Shown here: positions 37,440 to 45,171 of the stretch, in pieces
Layout of the letters: every line of letters starts with the position of its first letter
How positions within the stretch are numbered: position 1 is the stretch's first letter
Origin: Vibrio sp. 10N.261.55.A7
Lineage (GTDB): Bacteria; Pseudomonadota; Gammaproteobacteria; Enterobacterales; Vibrionaceae
Direction: 5' to 3'
NCBI RefSeq assembly: GCF_002877365.1
Contig: NZ_MCWZ01000294.1
Span: forward strand, 1-58,210
DNA length: 58,210 nt
Translations under genes and position numbers: made by a program
The notes under the pieces: generated by a model
What the model was told of the DNA's origin: nothing
The model's input: the letters and a program-made list of their open reading frames with translations, nothing else
Databases searched by the model: none

Positions 37440-37820
37440 TTACTCGTCTTCAATTGAGTTTAGGTATTCTTCAGCATCTTTAAGATTATCAAGCTCTGAT
37501 GGGTCAGAAAGTTTTACTTTTACAATCCAGCCGCCTTCGTAAGATTCTTCGTTAATCAACTCTGGGCTGTCTTCAAGCTCTTCGTTGATTTCAACAATCT
37601 CACCCGTTACTGGTGCATAAATGTCTGACGCTGCTTTTACAGACTCAACCAAAGAGAAGCTTTCACCTGCTTCAATTTCGTCTTCAACTTCTGGTAAGTC
37701 GACAAACACGACATCGCCTAGCATCTCTTGAGCGTGCTCAGAAATACCGATCGTTACTGTACCGTCGCCATTGTCTTTAACCCACTCGTGGCTATCTGCA
37801 AACTTCAGTGTGTTATCCAT
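37440..37820 (-). CDS. gcvH: Glycine cleavage system H protein
   Basis: The H protein carries the aminomethyl group on a lipoyl arm between P, T and L proteins. The 126-residue protein has the lipoylation site Lys62 in [14 protein letters not shown], and typical HEWV and GYEGGWIV-like blocks at either end. GGAGATTAAGCA precedes the start. It sits 48 bases after glyA and upstream of gcvP. Confidence 0.97.
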   Translation of the reverse strand: MDNTLKFADSHEWVKDNGDGTVTIGISEHAQEMLGDVVFVDLPEVEDEIEAGESFSLVESVKAASDIYAPVTGEIVEINEELEDSPELINEESYEGGWIVKVKLSDPSELDNLKDAEEYLNSIEDE

Positions 37821-37868
37821 TGCTTAATCTCCAAAAATAACTATTAGTTTTAAAATGTGGTTCAATTC

Positions 37869-39164
37869 TTATTGGTACAGTGGAAAGCGAGCGCAAAGTG
37901 TTTTCACTTGTTTACGCACACGCTGTTCGACTTCAGCGTTACCTTCAGGGCTTTCTACAAGGCCATCCAATACATCGCCAATCCACTCACCGATGAGTTT
38001 AAATTCTTCACTGCCGAAACCGCGACTGGTTCCTGCTGGTGTACCCAAACGAATACCCGATGTAATCATAGGTTTTTCTGTGTCAAATGGAATGCCATTT
38101 TTGTTACATGTGATCCCTGCACGCTCTAAAGCTTCTTCCGCTTTGTTTCCTTTCAGGCCTTTGGGACGTAAATCCACCAGCATTAGGTGAGTATCAGTGC
38201 CACCTGTCACGATGTCACAGCCACGCGATTGTAATACTTCAGCCAGTACTTTTGCATTGGTGATAACAGAATCAATGTACGTTGAGAACTCAGGGCCTAA
38301 TGCTTCACCGAATGCGACTGCTTTTGCTGCGATGACGTGCATGAGTGGGCCACCTTGAAGGCCAGGGAAGACCGCAGAGTTGATCTTCTTATTGATCGCT
38401 TCATCGTTGGTTAGAATCATGCCGCCGCGAGGGCCACGCAGTGTTTTATGCGTTGTTGTGGTCACAACGTGTGCGTGAGGAAGTGGGCTTGGGTGAGCGC
38501 CTGTCGCAATTAGGCCTGCGATGTGAGCCATATCAACCATAAGGATGGCATCGACTTCATCAGCAATCGCACGGAACTTAGCAAAATCGATAGTGCGTGG
38601 AATCGCAGAGCCACCTGCGATGATCATCTTTGGCTTGTGCTCTTTTGCCAGTTCGAGAACGGCGTCGTAATCAATTTCTAGTGTTTCACGGTCAACACCA
38701 TATTGAATCGCATTGAACCACTTACCAGACATAGCCGGACGTGCACCGTGAGTAAGATGCCCACCTGCGTCTAGAGACATGCCTAGAATGGTGTCACCTG
38801 GATGAAGAAGTGCTAACTTAACGGCACCGTTCGCTTGTGCGCCAGAGTGAGGCTGAACGTTCACGTACTCACAGTTGAAGAGTTTTTTGGCGCGCTCAAT
38901 AGCGATTGCTTCGACTGTATCAACGTGTTCACAGCCACCGTAGTAGCGGCGACCTGGATAACCTTCCGCATATTTATTCGTTAAACATGTGCCTTGGGCC
39001 TGCATGACCGCTTTAGAAACGATGTTCTCAGAAGCGATAAGCTCGATCTGTTCATTTTGGCGCGTGTTTTCAGCCTGAATACCTGCAAATACGGCATCAT
39101 CAGTCGCACCAAGATTGGTTGTAAAGAAACTGTCTAGGCTGTGGTTCGAGTACGTTTTGTTCAT
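37869..39164 (-). CDS. glyA: Serine hydroxymethyltransferase
   Basis: The enzyme interconverts serine and glycine with tetrahydrofolate. The 431-residue PLP enzyme has the PLP lysine in [16 protein letters not shown] (about residues 232-247), [15 protein letters not shown] (about 68-82) and HSGAQAN (about 107-113). The location at the head of a glycine-cleavage operon suggests a dedicated second copy that uses the methylene-THF produced by glycine cleavage to make serine; a housekeeping glyA should exist elsewhere. First gene of the minus-strand operon. A GCAAGC/GCTTGC hairpin lies in its leader (39187-39216). Confidence 0.96.
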   Translation of the reverse strand: MNKTYSNHSLDSFFTTNLGATDDAVFAGIQAENTRQNEQIELIASENIVSKAVMQAQGTCLTNKYAEGYPGRRYYGGCEHVDTVEAIAIERAKKLFNCEYVNVQPHSGAQANGAVKLALLHPGDTILGMSLDAGGHLTHGARPAMSGKWFNAIQYGVDRETLEIDYDAVLELAKEHKPKMIIAGGSAIPRTIDFAKFRAIADEVDAILMVDMAHIAGLIATGAHPSPLPHAHVVTTTTHKTLRGPRGGMILTNDEAINKKINSAVFPGLQGGPLMHVIAAKAVAFGEALGPEFSTYIDSVITNAKVLAEVLQSRGCDIVTGGTDTHLMLVDLRPKGLKGNKAEEALERAGITCNKNGIPFDTEKPMITSGIRLGTPAGTSRGFGSEEFKLIGEWIGDVLDGLVESPEGNAEVEQRVRKQVKTLCARFPLYQ

Positions 39165-39549
39165 GGCAGAGGTCTTCCAATTCTATAGCAAGCTTGCGTT
39201 ATTGTTGTTGCTTGCTCATTCTTTCGTTTGTAACTGCTATACCATCTAAGTCGTTTCACTTGATGCTATGACAGCGCGAATATGTCCCTAAAATGGGTAA
39301 AATTGATTTGTGCTTTCGTCATGAAAACCAGACTTTGCCAAATCAAAAACTGCATCTCTTCATCTAACAAGTCGATAACATACCTCTAGCACGAAGAACA
39401 ATCAATCAAAAATTTCCTATAGGAAACCTGGTTTCCAATTCTGTTACCAAGAGCACGCTTTATTTCTCACCTTGGTCTTTAATAAAAAGGCGGCTTCATG
39501 CAACAATGAATATTCACAGACAGGAAGTATAATTAGTAGAGGGACAAGC
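39165..39549. other. Divergent promoter region of glyA-gcvH-gcvP and the XRE-cupin regulator
   Basis: About 385 bases. It contains a leader hairpin for glyA (39187-39216), the operator-like site 39418-39436 and an overlapping perfect palindrome TTTCCTATAGGAAA at 39413-39426. No glycine riboswitch features were recognised. Confidence 0.55.
39418..39436. promoter_or_regulatory. Operator-like site 1 of the glycine cleavage locus
   Basis: TATAGGAAACCTGGTTTCC contains the perfect inverted repeat GGAAACC-T-GGTTTCC and matches the site upstream of gcvT at 16 of 19 positions. It lies 114 bases upstream of the XRE-cupin start and about 250 bases upstream of glyA. Confidence 0.65.
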
Positions 39550-40173
39550 ATGTCTGAAGACATCTATGACGAGTACCCATCTTTAACGTTGGCTAAAGAA
39601 TCAGCGGACCAGAACATTGAGCCTTTGAAGCTTGGTGAACGAATTAAAGACATTCGAGCTAAGCTAGGTATTACCTTAGAAGAAGCGAGCCAAAGAACGG
39701 GGTTAGCACGTTCAACGCTGAGCAAAATAGAGAACGAACAGATCTCTCCCACCTTCCAAGCGATGCAAAAACTGGCCGTTGGCTTGCAAATAAATATGCC
39801 GCAACTCTTTGAGCCACCAAGGAAAAAGGTGGCAACAGGTCGCAGGGATATTTCTCGTTCAGGCGAAGGGAAAGCCCATCCAACGCCGACGTATGAACAC
39901 GAATTGCTCGCCACGCAACTGTCTAATAAAAAGATGATGCCATTTAAAAGTCGAGTGCACGCGCGTAATTTTGACGAGTACGCTGATTGGGTAAGACACG
40001 ATGGCGAAGAGTTTTTACTCATCTTATCTGGTGATGTTCTGTTCTATTCTGAGTTCTATGAACCTGTCGCTATGAGCGAAGGTGATAGCGTTTATTACGA
40101 TGCGAATATGGGGCATATGTTGGTTTCCACGAGTAAAGAAGACGCACATATTTTGTGGGTGACGGCGAAATAA
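39550..40173 (+). CDS. XRE-cupin regulator of the glycine cleavage locus
   Basis: The 207-residue protein has an acidic N-terminal tail, an XRE HTH (about residues 26-82; LEEASQRTGLARSTLSKIENEQISPTFQAMQKLA) and a C-terminal cupin (about 120-205; EEFLLILSGDVLFYSEFYEP). The ATG at 39550 follows AGAGGGAC; in-frame codons from 39472 are not preceded by a good site. It sits between the divergent glyA operon and gcvT, and near-identical inverted repeats occur on both sides, so it is the likely local regulator, perhaps responding to glycine or serine. The ligand is inference. Confidence 0.9.
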   Translation: MSEDIYDEYPSLTLAKESADQNIEPLKLGERIKDIRAKLGITLEEASQRTGLARSTLSKIENEQISPTFQAMQKLAVGLQINMPQLFEPPRKKVATGRRDISRSGEGKAHPTPTYEHELLATQLSNKKMMPFKSRVHARNFDEYADWVRHDGEEFLLILSGDVLFYSEFYEPVAMSEGDSVYYDANMGHMLVSTSKEDAHILWVTAK

Positions 40174-40260
40174 TAGCCTGTTAAATGGACTGAGAATTTT
40201 TTCTCATCATTTCCTATAGTGAAAGCAATCGTTTTCTATTTGATGAATTTAAGAATGAGC

Positions 40261-40300
40261 GCGACTATTTGATCCGGTATGGGTCAGATAGTCGCTTTTT
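40261..40300 (+). terminator. Rho-independent terminator after the XRE-cupin regulator
   Basis: GCGACTAT pairs with ATAGTCGC with an inner TGATCC/GGGTCA extension, followed by TTTTT. It separates the regulator from gcvT, so gcvT needs its own promoter. Confidence 0.85.
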
Positions 40301-40393
40301 ATTTGCCTGCAATATTGTAATTAGTTTGTTAAATGTCACACTTTGAGCTGTGTGAAAGTTGTTAAAGCTGGAAATGCTGCCATGCTTGTTTAT

Positions 40394-40412
40394 TATAGGA
40401 AACAAGATTTCC
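40394..40412. promoter_or_regulatory. Operator-like site 2 of the glycine cleavage locus
   Basis: TATAGGAAACAAGATTTCC differs from the site at 39418 at three positions, all in the centre, and keeps the GGAAA...TTTCC inverted arms. It lies 160 bases upstream of the gcvT start. Confidence 0.65.
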
Positions 40413-40572
40413 CGCTGTTCATGTGTGGACAGTGGAAAGCTCACTGGCATATCAGTTATTAATGAATAGCCTCATAGCGGTATAAATTCTGGCTACATTA
40501 ATAGAGTGTCACTCACACACTATCATTTAGATACTATCTAGAGACATGATGTCTGGCATCACGGAGAAGAAA

Positions 40573-41706
40573 ATGACTCAAGAACAATTGAATCAAGAAC
40601 TGCTAAAGACCCCACTGCATGCACTGCATGTAGAAGTAGGCGCAAAAATGGTCCCGTTTGCTGGGTACGATATGCCAGTTCAATACCCGTTGGGGGTTAA
40701 AAAAGAGCATTTGCATACTCGTGATGCGGCAGGTTTATTCGATGTCTCTCACATGGGCCAACTTCGCCTGCACGGAGAAGGAGCGGCGGCATTTTTGGAA
40801 TCGCTTGTTCCTGTCGATATTATCGACTTGCCTAAAGGCAATCAGCGCTACGCGTTCTTCACCAATGAACAAGGCGGCATCATGGATGATTTGATGGTTG
40901 CTAACTTAGGTGATCATCTATTCGTTGTAGTGAATGCAGCGTGTAAAGAGCAAGACATCACGCATTTACAAGCTCATCTGCCATCAGAGGTTGAGCTAGA
41001 GATCATTGAAGACCGCGCTCTATTAGCATTACAAGGGCCAAAAGCGGTGAGCGTACTGTCACAACTTCAACCTGCAGTGGCAGACATGGTTTTCATGGAC
41101 GTGAGAACATTAGACGTTGACGGCGTTGAGTGTATTGTCAGCCGCAGTGGTTATACGGGTGAAGATGGTTACGAAATCTCTGTGCCATCTGAGCATGCAG
41201 AAGCTTTGGCTCGTAAACTGACTTCTTTTGAGGAAGTTGAGTGGATTGGTCTTGGTGCTCGTGATTCATTACGTCTTGAATGCGGTCTATGCTTGTATGG
41301 TCATGATCTTGATGCAACCACGACACCAGTAGAAGCAAGTCTATTGTGGGGCATTCAAAAAGTTCGTCGTACCGATGGCGAACGCGCCGGTGGTTTCCCT
41401 GGAGCCGACATCATTTTGAACCAGATCATTACTAAAGATGTGACTCGCAAGCGCGTTGGTTTAATTGGCCAAACAAAAGCGCCAGTTCGAGAAGGAGCTG
41501 AGCTGTTTGATGCCGAAGACAATAAAGTGGGCATTGTAACGAGCGGTACTGCAGGCCCAAATGCAGGTAAGCCAGTATCAATGGCTTATGTACGAGCTGA
41601 CCTGATGGCTGTTGGGACTGAGCTGTTTGCGGAAGTACGTGGCAAGAAACTGCCAATGACGGTTGAAAAAATGCCATTTGTTCCTCAACGTTACTATCGT
41701 GGGTAG
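40573..41706 (+). CDS. gcvT: Aminomethyltransferase, glycine cleavage T protein
   Basis: The T protein transfers the methylene group from aminomethyl-lipoyl-GcvH to tetrahydrofolate and releases ammonia. The 377-residue protein has AGYDMPVQYP and FDVSHMGQLRLHG near the N-terminus (the conserved DVSHM), RSGYTGEDGYEI (about residues 184-195) and LRLECGLCLYGHDLD (about 233-247, near the folate site). The ATG at 40573 follows GGAGAAGAA and is preferred over 40546. It is transcribed away from glyA-gcvH-gcvP but shares an operator-like site with it. The L protein must come from a pyruvate-dehydrogenase lpd gene elsewhere. Confidence 0.95.
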   Translation: MTQEQLNQELLKTPLHALHVEVGAKMVPFAGYDMPVQYPLGVKKEHLHTRDAAGLFDVSHMGQLRLHGEGAAAFLESLVPVDIIDLPKGNQRYAFFTNEQGGIMDDLMVANLGDHLFVVVNAACKEQDITHLQAHLPSEVELEIIEDRALLALQGPKAVSVLSQLQPAVADMVFMDVRTLDVDGVECIVSRSGYTGEDGYEISVPSEHAEALARKLTSFEEVEWIGLGARDSLRLECGLCLYGHDLDATTTPVEASLLWGIQKVRRTDGERAGGFPGADIILNQIITKDVTRKRVGLIGQTKAPVREGAELFDAEDNKVGIVTSGTAGPNAGKPVSMAYVRADLMAVGTELFAEVRGKKLPMTVEKMPFVPQRYYRG

Positions 41707-41734
41707 TTTATACTCAGTGTAGAGAATTGATGAT

Positions 41735-41762
41735 AAAAACCCTCATTCTGAGGGTTTTTTGT
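41735..41762 (+). terminator. Rho-independent terminator after gcvT
   Basis: AAAACCCTCA-TTC-TGAGGGTTTT continues into TTG; 7-bp GC-containing stem with T tract. Confidence 0.85.
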
Positions 41763-41845
41763 TATTAGTGTTTTTTCAGTACACGTACTTGGGTACTATA
41801 GGGAAATATTCACTAAAACTATGTTTTGTTAAGAAGGATTGCTTG

Positions 41846-42883
41846 ATGAACAAAAACCGAATTTTCTTAAGTGGCTTATTGTTGGGCTGTGCTTCGATTA
41901 GTTTTAATACCACTGCAACAGATGTAACTAGCTACATTGTTAATGGTTCAAATGCGTCTGTGACCGAGTTTCCTTCAATCGCTACCTTGTTTTATGATCG
42001 TATAAATTATGATGGTGTTTATGGTGTAGGGAGCTTCTGCGGTGGTACGTTATTGAATGAACAATATGTTTTGACGGCGGCCCACTGCCTTTTTGATGAT
42101 GGCAAATTCGATGAAAGCAAGGCACTGTTTATATCGGTTGTCCCTCAACTCGAAGATGAGAGTGATTTTCCAAATGGTAATATTCAGAGAATAATGGCGG
42201 AAGAGTTCTATTACCATCCTAGCTACAACAATTCGTCGTTAGTTAACGATATTGCGATTATTAAGCTCGCTTCTCCTTATAATATCAATGCAGCTAGTGA
42301 TGCTATTCAACGTCCAGCGGACGAAACATATCGAAATGCAGCGAACACTTTTAAGGCTTTAGGGCATGGGAGAACAACGGATTCATCTAACCCGGTTGGC
42401 CCCCTATTAGAAACGACACTGACGTATGAAACGAATGCTGTGTGTGATAGTTTCTTTGCAGCAGATATTCAAAATAGCCATTTGTGTTTTAGTGGTACCT
42501 ACAATGCGACTTCTGGTTTGAATAATAGTACCTGTAATGGTGACTCCGGCGGCCCTGTTTATTGGGAACGTGGTGCAAATGATTGGGTGCAGGTTGGTGT
42601 TACAAGCTTTGGGCCGACCAGTTGCGGTACCGGAACGATCACTTCGGTATTCACTGAGATCTATGATTTTGGTACTAACGGTGACGGCTGGATTGATAAT
42701 GTACTAGCGAGTAATGTGGCAGCTAATTACATCGCAACCGATGCTAAGCGTAGTTCCGCGTTAAGCCCCTCAACATCGGGAAGTTCTGGCTCAAGTTCAA
42801 GCGGCGGTGCATTAGGTTGGTTTACTTTATTTATCATGTCTCTTTTGTTGGGCTCTCGCCAAAAGATCTTACGAAATAGTTAA
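41846..42883 (+). CDS. Secreted trypsin-like serine protease with GlyGly-CTERM anchor
   Basis: The 345-residue S1 protease has a signal peptide (GLLLGCASISFNTTATD), then the zymogen-like N-terminus YIVNGSNASVTEFPSIA. The triad is intact: His in LTAAHC (about residue 79), Asp in VNDIAIIKL (about 135) and Ser in NGDSGGPV (about 234). The C-terminus is a GlyGly-CTERM signal: a Ser/Gly run ending SSSSGGALG, a hydrophobic helix and a basic end SRQKILRNS. In Vibrio such tails are processed by rhombosortase and lead to type II secretion with surface attachment, as for VesB. The ATG at 41846 has AAGGA upstream; an earlier in-frame start would add 29 residues. Confidence 0.92.
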   Translation: MNKNRIFLSGLLLGCASISFNTTATDVTSYIVNGSNASVTEFPSIATLFYDRINYDGVYGVGSFCGGTLLNEQYVLTAAHCLFDDGKFDESKALFISVVPQLEDESDFPNGNIQRIMAEEFYYHPSYNNSSLVNDIAIIKLASPYNINAASDAIQRPADETYRNAANTFKALGHGRTTDSSNPVGPLLETTLTYETNAVCDSFFAADIQNSHLCFSGTYNATSGLNNSTCNGDSGGPVYWERGANDWVQVGVTSFGPTSCGTGTITSVFTEIYDFGTNGDGWIDNVLASNVAANYIATDAKRSSALSPSTSGSSGSSSSGGALGWFTLFIMSLLLGSRQKILRNS

Positions 42884-42905
42884 TTGGCAGCTATTTACAA
42901 TCGAA

Positions 42906-42923
42906 CATTAACTATTCTTAATG
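42906..42923. promoter_or_regulatory. Operator-like dyad upstream of the response regulator gene
   Basis: CATTAACTATTCTTAATG has the form CATTAA-N6-TTAATG and recurs upstream of the PTS gene at 46730-46747. Confidence 0.55.
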
Positions 42924-43006
42924 TTCTAATAATCAAACCTTCATCCTAGGTTTGTCATACTGTCTGGGTCTTAACAGACACGAAGCGGTTTACCCCCTAA
43001 ACCGTT

Positions 43007-43037
43007 ATGGCTCGCATTAGTCACGCGAGCCATTTTT
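43007..43037 (+). terminator. Rho-independent terminator between the protease and the response regulator
   Basis: ATGGCTCGC-N9-GCGAGCCAT followed by TTTTTAT; 9-bp stem. It terminates either the protease transcript or a short upstream RNA. Confidence 0.85.
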
Positions 43038-43091
43038 ATATCTGCCTTCTACCGAATACGATAAGCGTTCTTACACGAACTGGGAGATCTA

Positions 43092-43766
43092 GTGAAAATC
43101 CTGATCATTGAAGACGACTTAACCACGCGAGAGTTCATTGCTAAAGGTTTGAAAGAGCACGGCTACTCTGTTGATGAAGCCTCAGATGGTAAACAAGGCT
43201 TAATGATGGCATTAAGCAGTGAGTATCATTTGGTCGTGCTGGACAGAATGTTGCCTTATTTAGATGGGATGAAAGTGCTGTCGGCAATCAAAGCAACCCT
43301 TGAAGATCTCCCGGTCTTATTTCTCAGTGCCATGGACAGTGTGGAAGATCGCGTTATTGGATTACAAGCTGGGAGTGATGATTATCTGATTAAGCCGTTC
43401 GCCTTGGCAGAGTTGGTTGCACGTGTGGATATCATCATTAATCGTACTCAGCGGTTAGAGCCCATTCAGAACGTCCTTAGCTACGATTGTCTAAAGGTGG
43501 ACCTAAAAGCGCATCGCGTAACTTGTCATGATCACGAACTGTCGCTTCAACCTAAAGAGTTTCAACTTCTTCAATATTTTGTCGAGCATAACGAACAGGT
43601 TGTCTCTAGGATGCGATTGTTTGAGAGCATTTGGAGCTACCACTTCGACCCGAAAACCAATGTTATCGATGTTCACATGGCCAATCTGAGAAGAAAGCTT
43701 GAAAGTGCTGGGTGCAATGACTTACTGCATACGGTGAGAGGGGCAGGGTATGTCCTTCGTCGATGA
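43092..43766 (+). CDS. OmpR/PhoB family response regulator
   Basis: The 224-residue protein has a receiver domain (residues 1-115) with acidic pocket E7-D8-D9, phospho-acceptor Asp51 (VVLDRMLPYLDG), and the conserved Lys in DDYLIKPF. The winged-helix DNA-binding domain (about 125-222) shows LSLQPKEFQLLQYFVEH and NVIDVHMANLRRKLE. The start is a GTG preceded by GGGAGATCTA. Its end overlaps the histidine kinase gene by 17 bases, so both are one operon. Closest in style to QseB/CusR-like regulators, but no name is assigned. Confidence 0.93.
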   Translation: MKILIIEDDLTTREFIAKGLKEHGYSVDEASDGKQGLMMALSSEYHLVVLDRMLPYLDGMKVLSAIKATLEDLPVLFLSAMDSVEDRVIGLQAGSDDYLIKPFALAELVARVDIIINRTQRLEPIQNVLSYDCLKVDLKAHRVTCHDHELSLQPKEFQLLQYFVEHNEQVVSRMRLFESIWSYHFDPKTNVIDVHMANLRRKLESAGCNDLLHTVRGAGYVLRR

Positions 43767-45051
43767 TTACACGTTAACTCGTTCGTCTATATTCAAAACG
43801 TTAGTCTGTCTTTTTGTATTGATTGCGGTGATTAACATAGTGGTACTTCGGCAGGTGTACATAGATTCAGATACCTTTCATCGGCAGCAGTTAACCAAGC
43901 AGCTTAATGATGAAATATTAGAGTTTCGTTTTGTGGCCAAGCAAGGGAAAGGGGAAGTTGAACGCTTACTGAAAACGAAGCAGATGACCAACACGCCATT
44001 CTACTTTTATTTACACGAACAAATAGACCCCGTCTACAGTGTACAAACCTATCCTGTGATTACGTTGCCCATGAATCGAAGCACCTTCATTCCTGTCGAT
44101 GATAATCATCATATTGAGATAGGGATTGATGTAAAAAGCGTTGAAGCATTTCGCCAGTCTCTTATTCCAATGGTGTTGTCAGGTATCATTCTTCCCGTTG
44201 CTATCATGCTCATCGCAGCCCTTTTTTTTACCGTTGTTTTTTTAAAACGTATTGAGGTGATCAACAAAGCGATGAATCGAGTGCTTTGTGGCGAGCGCGA
44301 TGTAAAGATAGCCGTGACGGCGCAAGATGATGAGTTTGACGTTATCGCGATCCACCTTAATTTCATGATTGAGCAAATGGCGCTTAATGAGGCGTCTTTA
44401 AAATCATTGACGGTTGGGATGGCGCACGATATGCGAACTCCGATGGCGCGATTAAAGCTCAGGCTAGAAGATATGTTAGCTCAATCTGATATTACTGAGC
44501 GCCAACAAGACCAAATATCCCAATGCCATGATGAATTGGAGCTCATTTTATCGTCGTTTAACAGCATGTTAGAAATAGCGAAGCTAAACAGTGGCCAGTT
44601 AACGATAGAAACAGAACATGTCAATCTAGGGATGATCGCCATGGATGCGATGGAGTTTATTTCTCCCGTTGCTGAGCAAAAGTGTTTAACACTGTCGTTT
44701 CGGGAAGATCAGAGGTGCACTGTTGTGGGTGATCGTTCATTGTTGTTTCGCGCAGTATTCAACTTGATTGAGAATTCCGTAAAGTACACGCCAGAAAACG
44801 GCAATGTTGAAGTTGTCATTGATCATTTTGGAGTGGTTGTTTCGGACTCCGGTATCGGTATTTCGGATGCAGATAAACTGAATGTTTGCCGTCCTATGTA
44901 TCGGGCTGATAAGAGCCGAAGCGAACAAGGAAATGGCCTAGGATTGTCTTTAGTTGATGCAGTCGTTAAGAGACATAATGCCTCTCTAATTTTCAGAGAT
45001 AATAACCCAGGGCTGAGAACAAGAATCTACTTTGATCGCGAGGCATGTTGA
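43750..45051 (+). CDS. Sensor histidine kinase
   Basis: The 433-residue inner-membrane kinase has helices at about residues 14-32 and 138-165, a small periplasmic domain of about 100 residues between them, HAMP, and the dimerisation/phosphoacceptor box LTVGMAHDMRTPMARLKLRL (about 216-235, His in AHDMRTP). The ATPase domain has NLIENSVKYTPENG (about 339-352), VSDSGIGIS and GNGLGLSLV. It is coupled to the response regulator by overlap. The signal is unknown; the PTS permease facing it across a shared terminator is a candidate target. Confidence 0.93.
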   Translation: MSFVDDYTLTRSSIFKTLVCLFVLIAVINIVVLRQVYIDSDTFHRQQLTKQLNDEILEFRFVAKQGKGEVERLLKTKQMTNTPFYFYLHEQIDPVYSVQTYPVITLPMNRSTFIPVDDNHHIEIGIDVKSVEAFRQSLIPMVLSGIILPVAIMLIAALFFTVVFLKRIEVINKAMNRVLCGERDVKIAVTAQDDEFDVIAIHLNFMIEQMALNEASLKSLTVGMAHDMRTPMARLKLRLEDMLAQSDITERQQDQISQCHDELELILSSFNSMLEIAKLNSGQLTIETEHVNLGMIAMDAMEFISPVAEQKCLTLSFREDQRCTVVGDRSLLFRAVFNLIENSVKYTPENGNVEVVIDHFGVVVSDSGIGISDADKLNVCRPMYRADKSRSEQGNGLGLSLVDAVVKRHNASLIFRDNNPGLRTRIYFDREAC

Positions 45052-45130
45052 TATTGTTTCTTTTTGGGTCGGGCGGGGGAAGTTCTGGCGGTTTCAATAT
45101 CGTTTTGACTAACTGACAGATGCTTTGGAC

Positions 45131-45165
45131 AAAAAGCCGAAAGGGTGGTTTCGGCTTTTTATTTT
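45131..45165. terminator. Bidirectional terminator between the histidine kinase and the PTS gene
   Basis: AAAAAGCCGAAA-GGGTGG-TTTCGGCTTTTT is a perfect 12-base-pair inverted repeat flanked by T-rich tails on both strands. Confidence 0.88.
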
Positions 45166-45171
45166 AGGTGG

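Larger units (their letters stand above)
40174..40572. other. Gap between the XRE-cupin regulator and gcvT
   Basis: About 400 bases. It holds the regulator's terminator (40261-40300), the dyad TCACAC-N8-GTGTGA near 40336, and the second operator-like site at 40394-40412. The conserved core of glycine riboswitches was searched for by eye and not found. Confidence 0.5.
42903..43037 (+). ncRNA. Array of five consecutive stem-loops ending in a terminator; candidate sRNA or regulatory leader
   Basis: Five back-to-back perfect hairpins fill this gap: GAACATTAA/TTAATGTTC (42903-42926), CAAACCT/AGGTTTG (42934-42954), TGTCTG/CAGACA (42961-42980), CGGTTTA-CCCCC-TAAACCG (42986-43004) and ATGGCTCGC/GCGAGCCAT plus TTTTT (43007-43037). 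The first contains a putative operator. The last is a rho-independent terminator 55 bases before the response regulator start. The C5 loop is the kind of accessible seed that pairs with ribosome-binding sites. Options: a small RNA, a 3' UTR-derived RNA of the protease mRNA, or an attenuator leader. Confidence 0.45.

Noticed and set aside
39564..40022. 152-codon open frame antisense to the XRE-cupin regulator
   Set aside because: It lies wholly within a clear HTH-cupin gene on the other strand, has no ribosome-binding site and matches no family.
40174..40572. Glycine riboswitch upstream of gcvT
   Set aside because: The leader lacks the conserved purine-rich core and tandem aptamer pattern of glycine riboswitches; it contains a terminator for the upstream gene and operator-like dyads instead.
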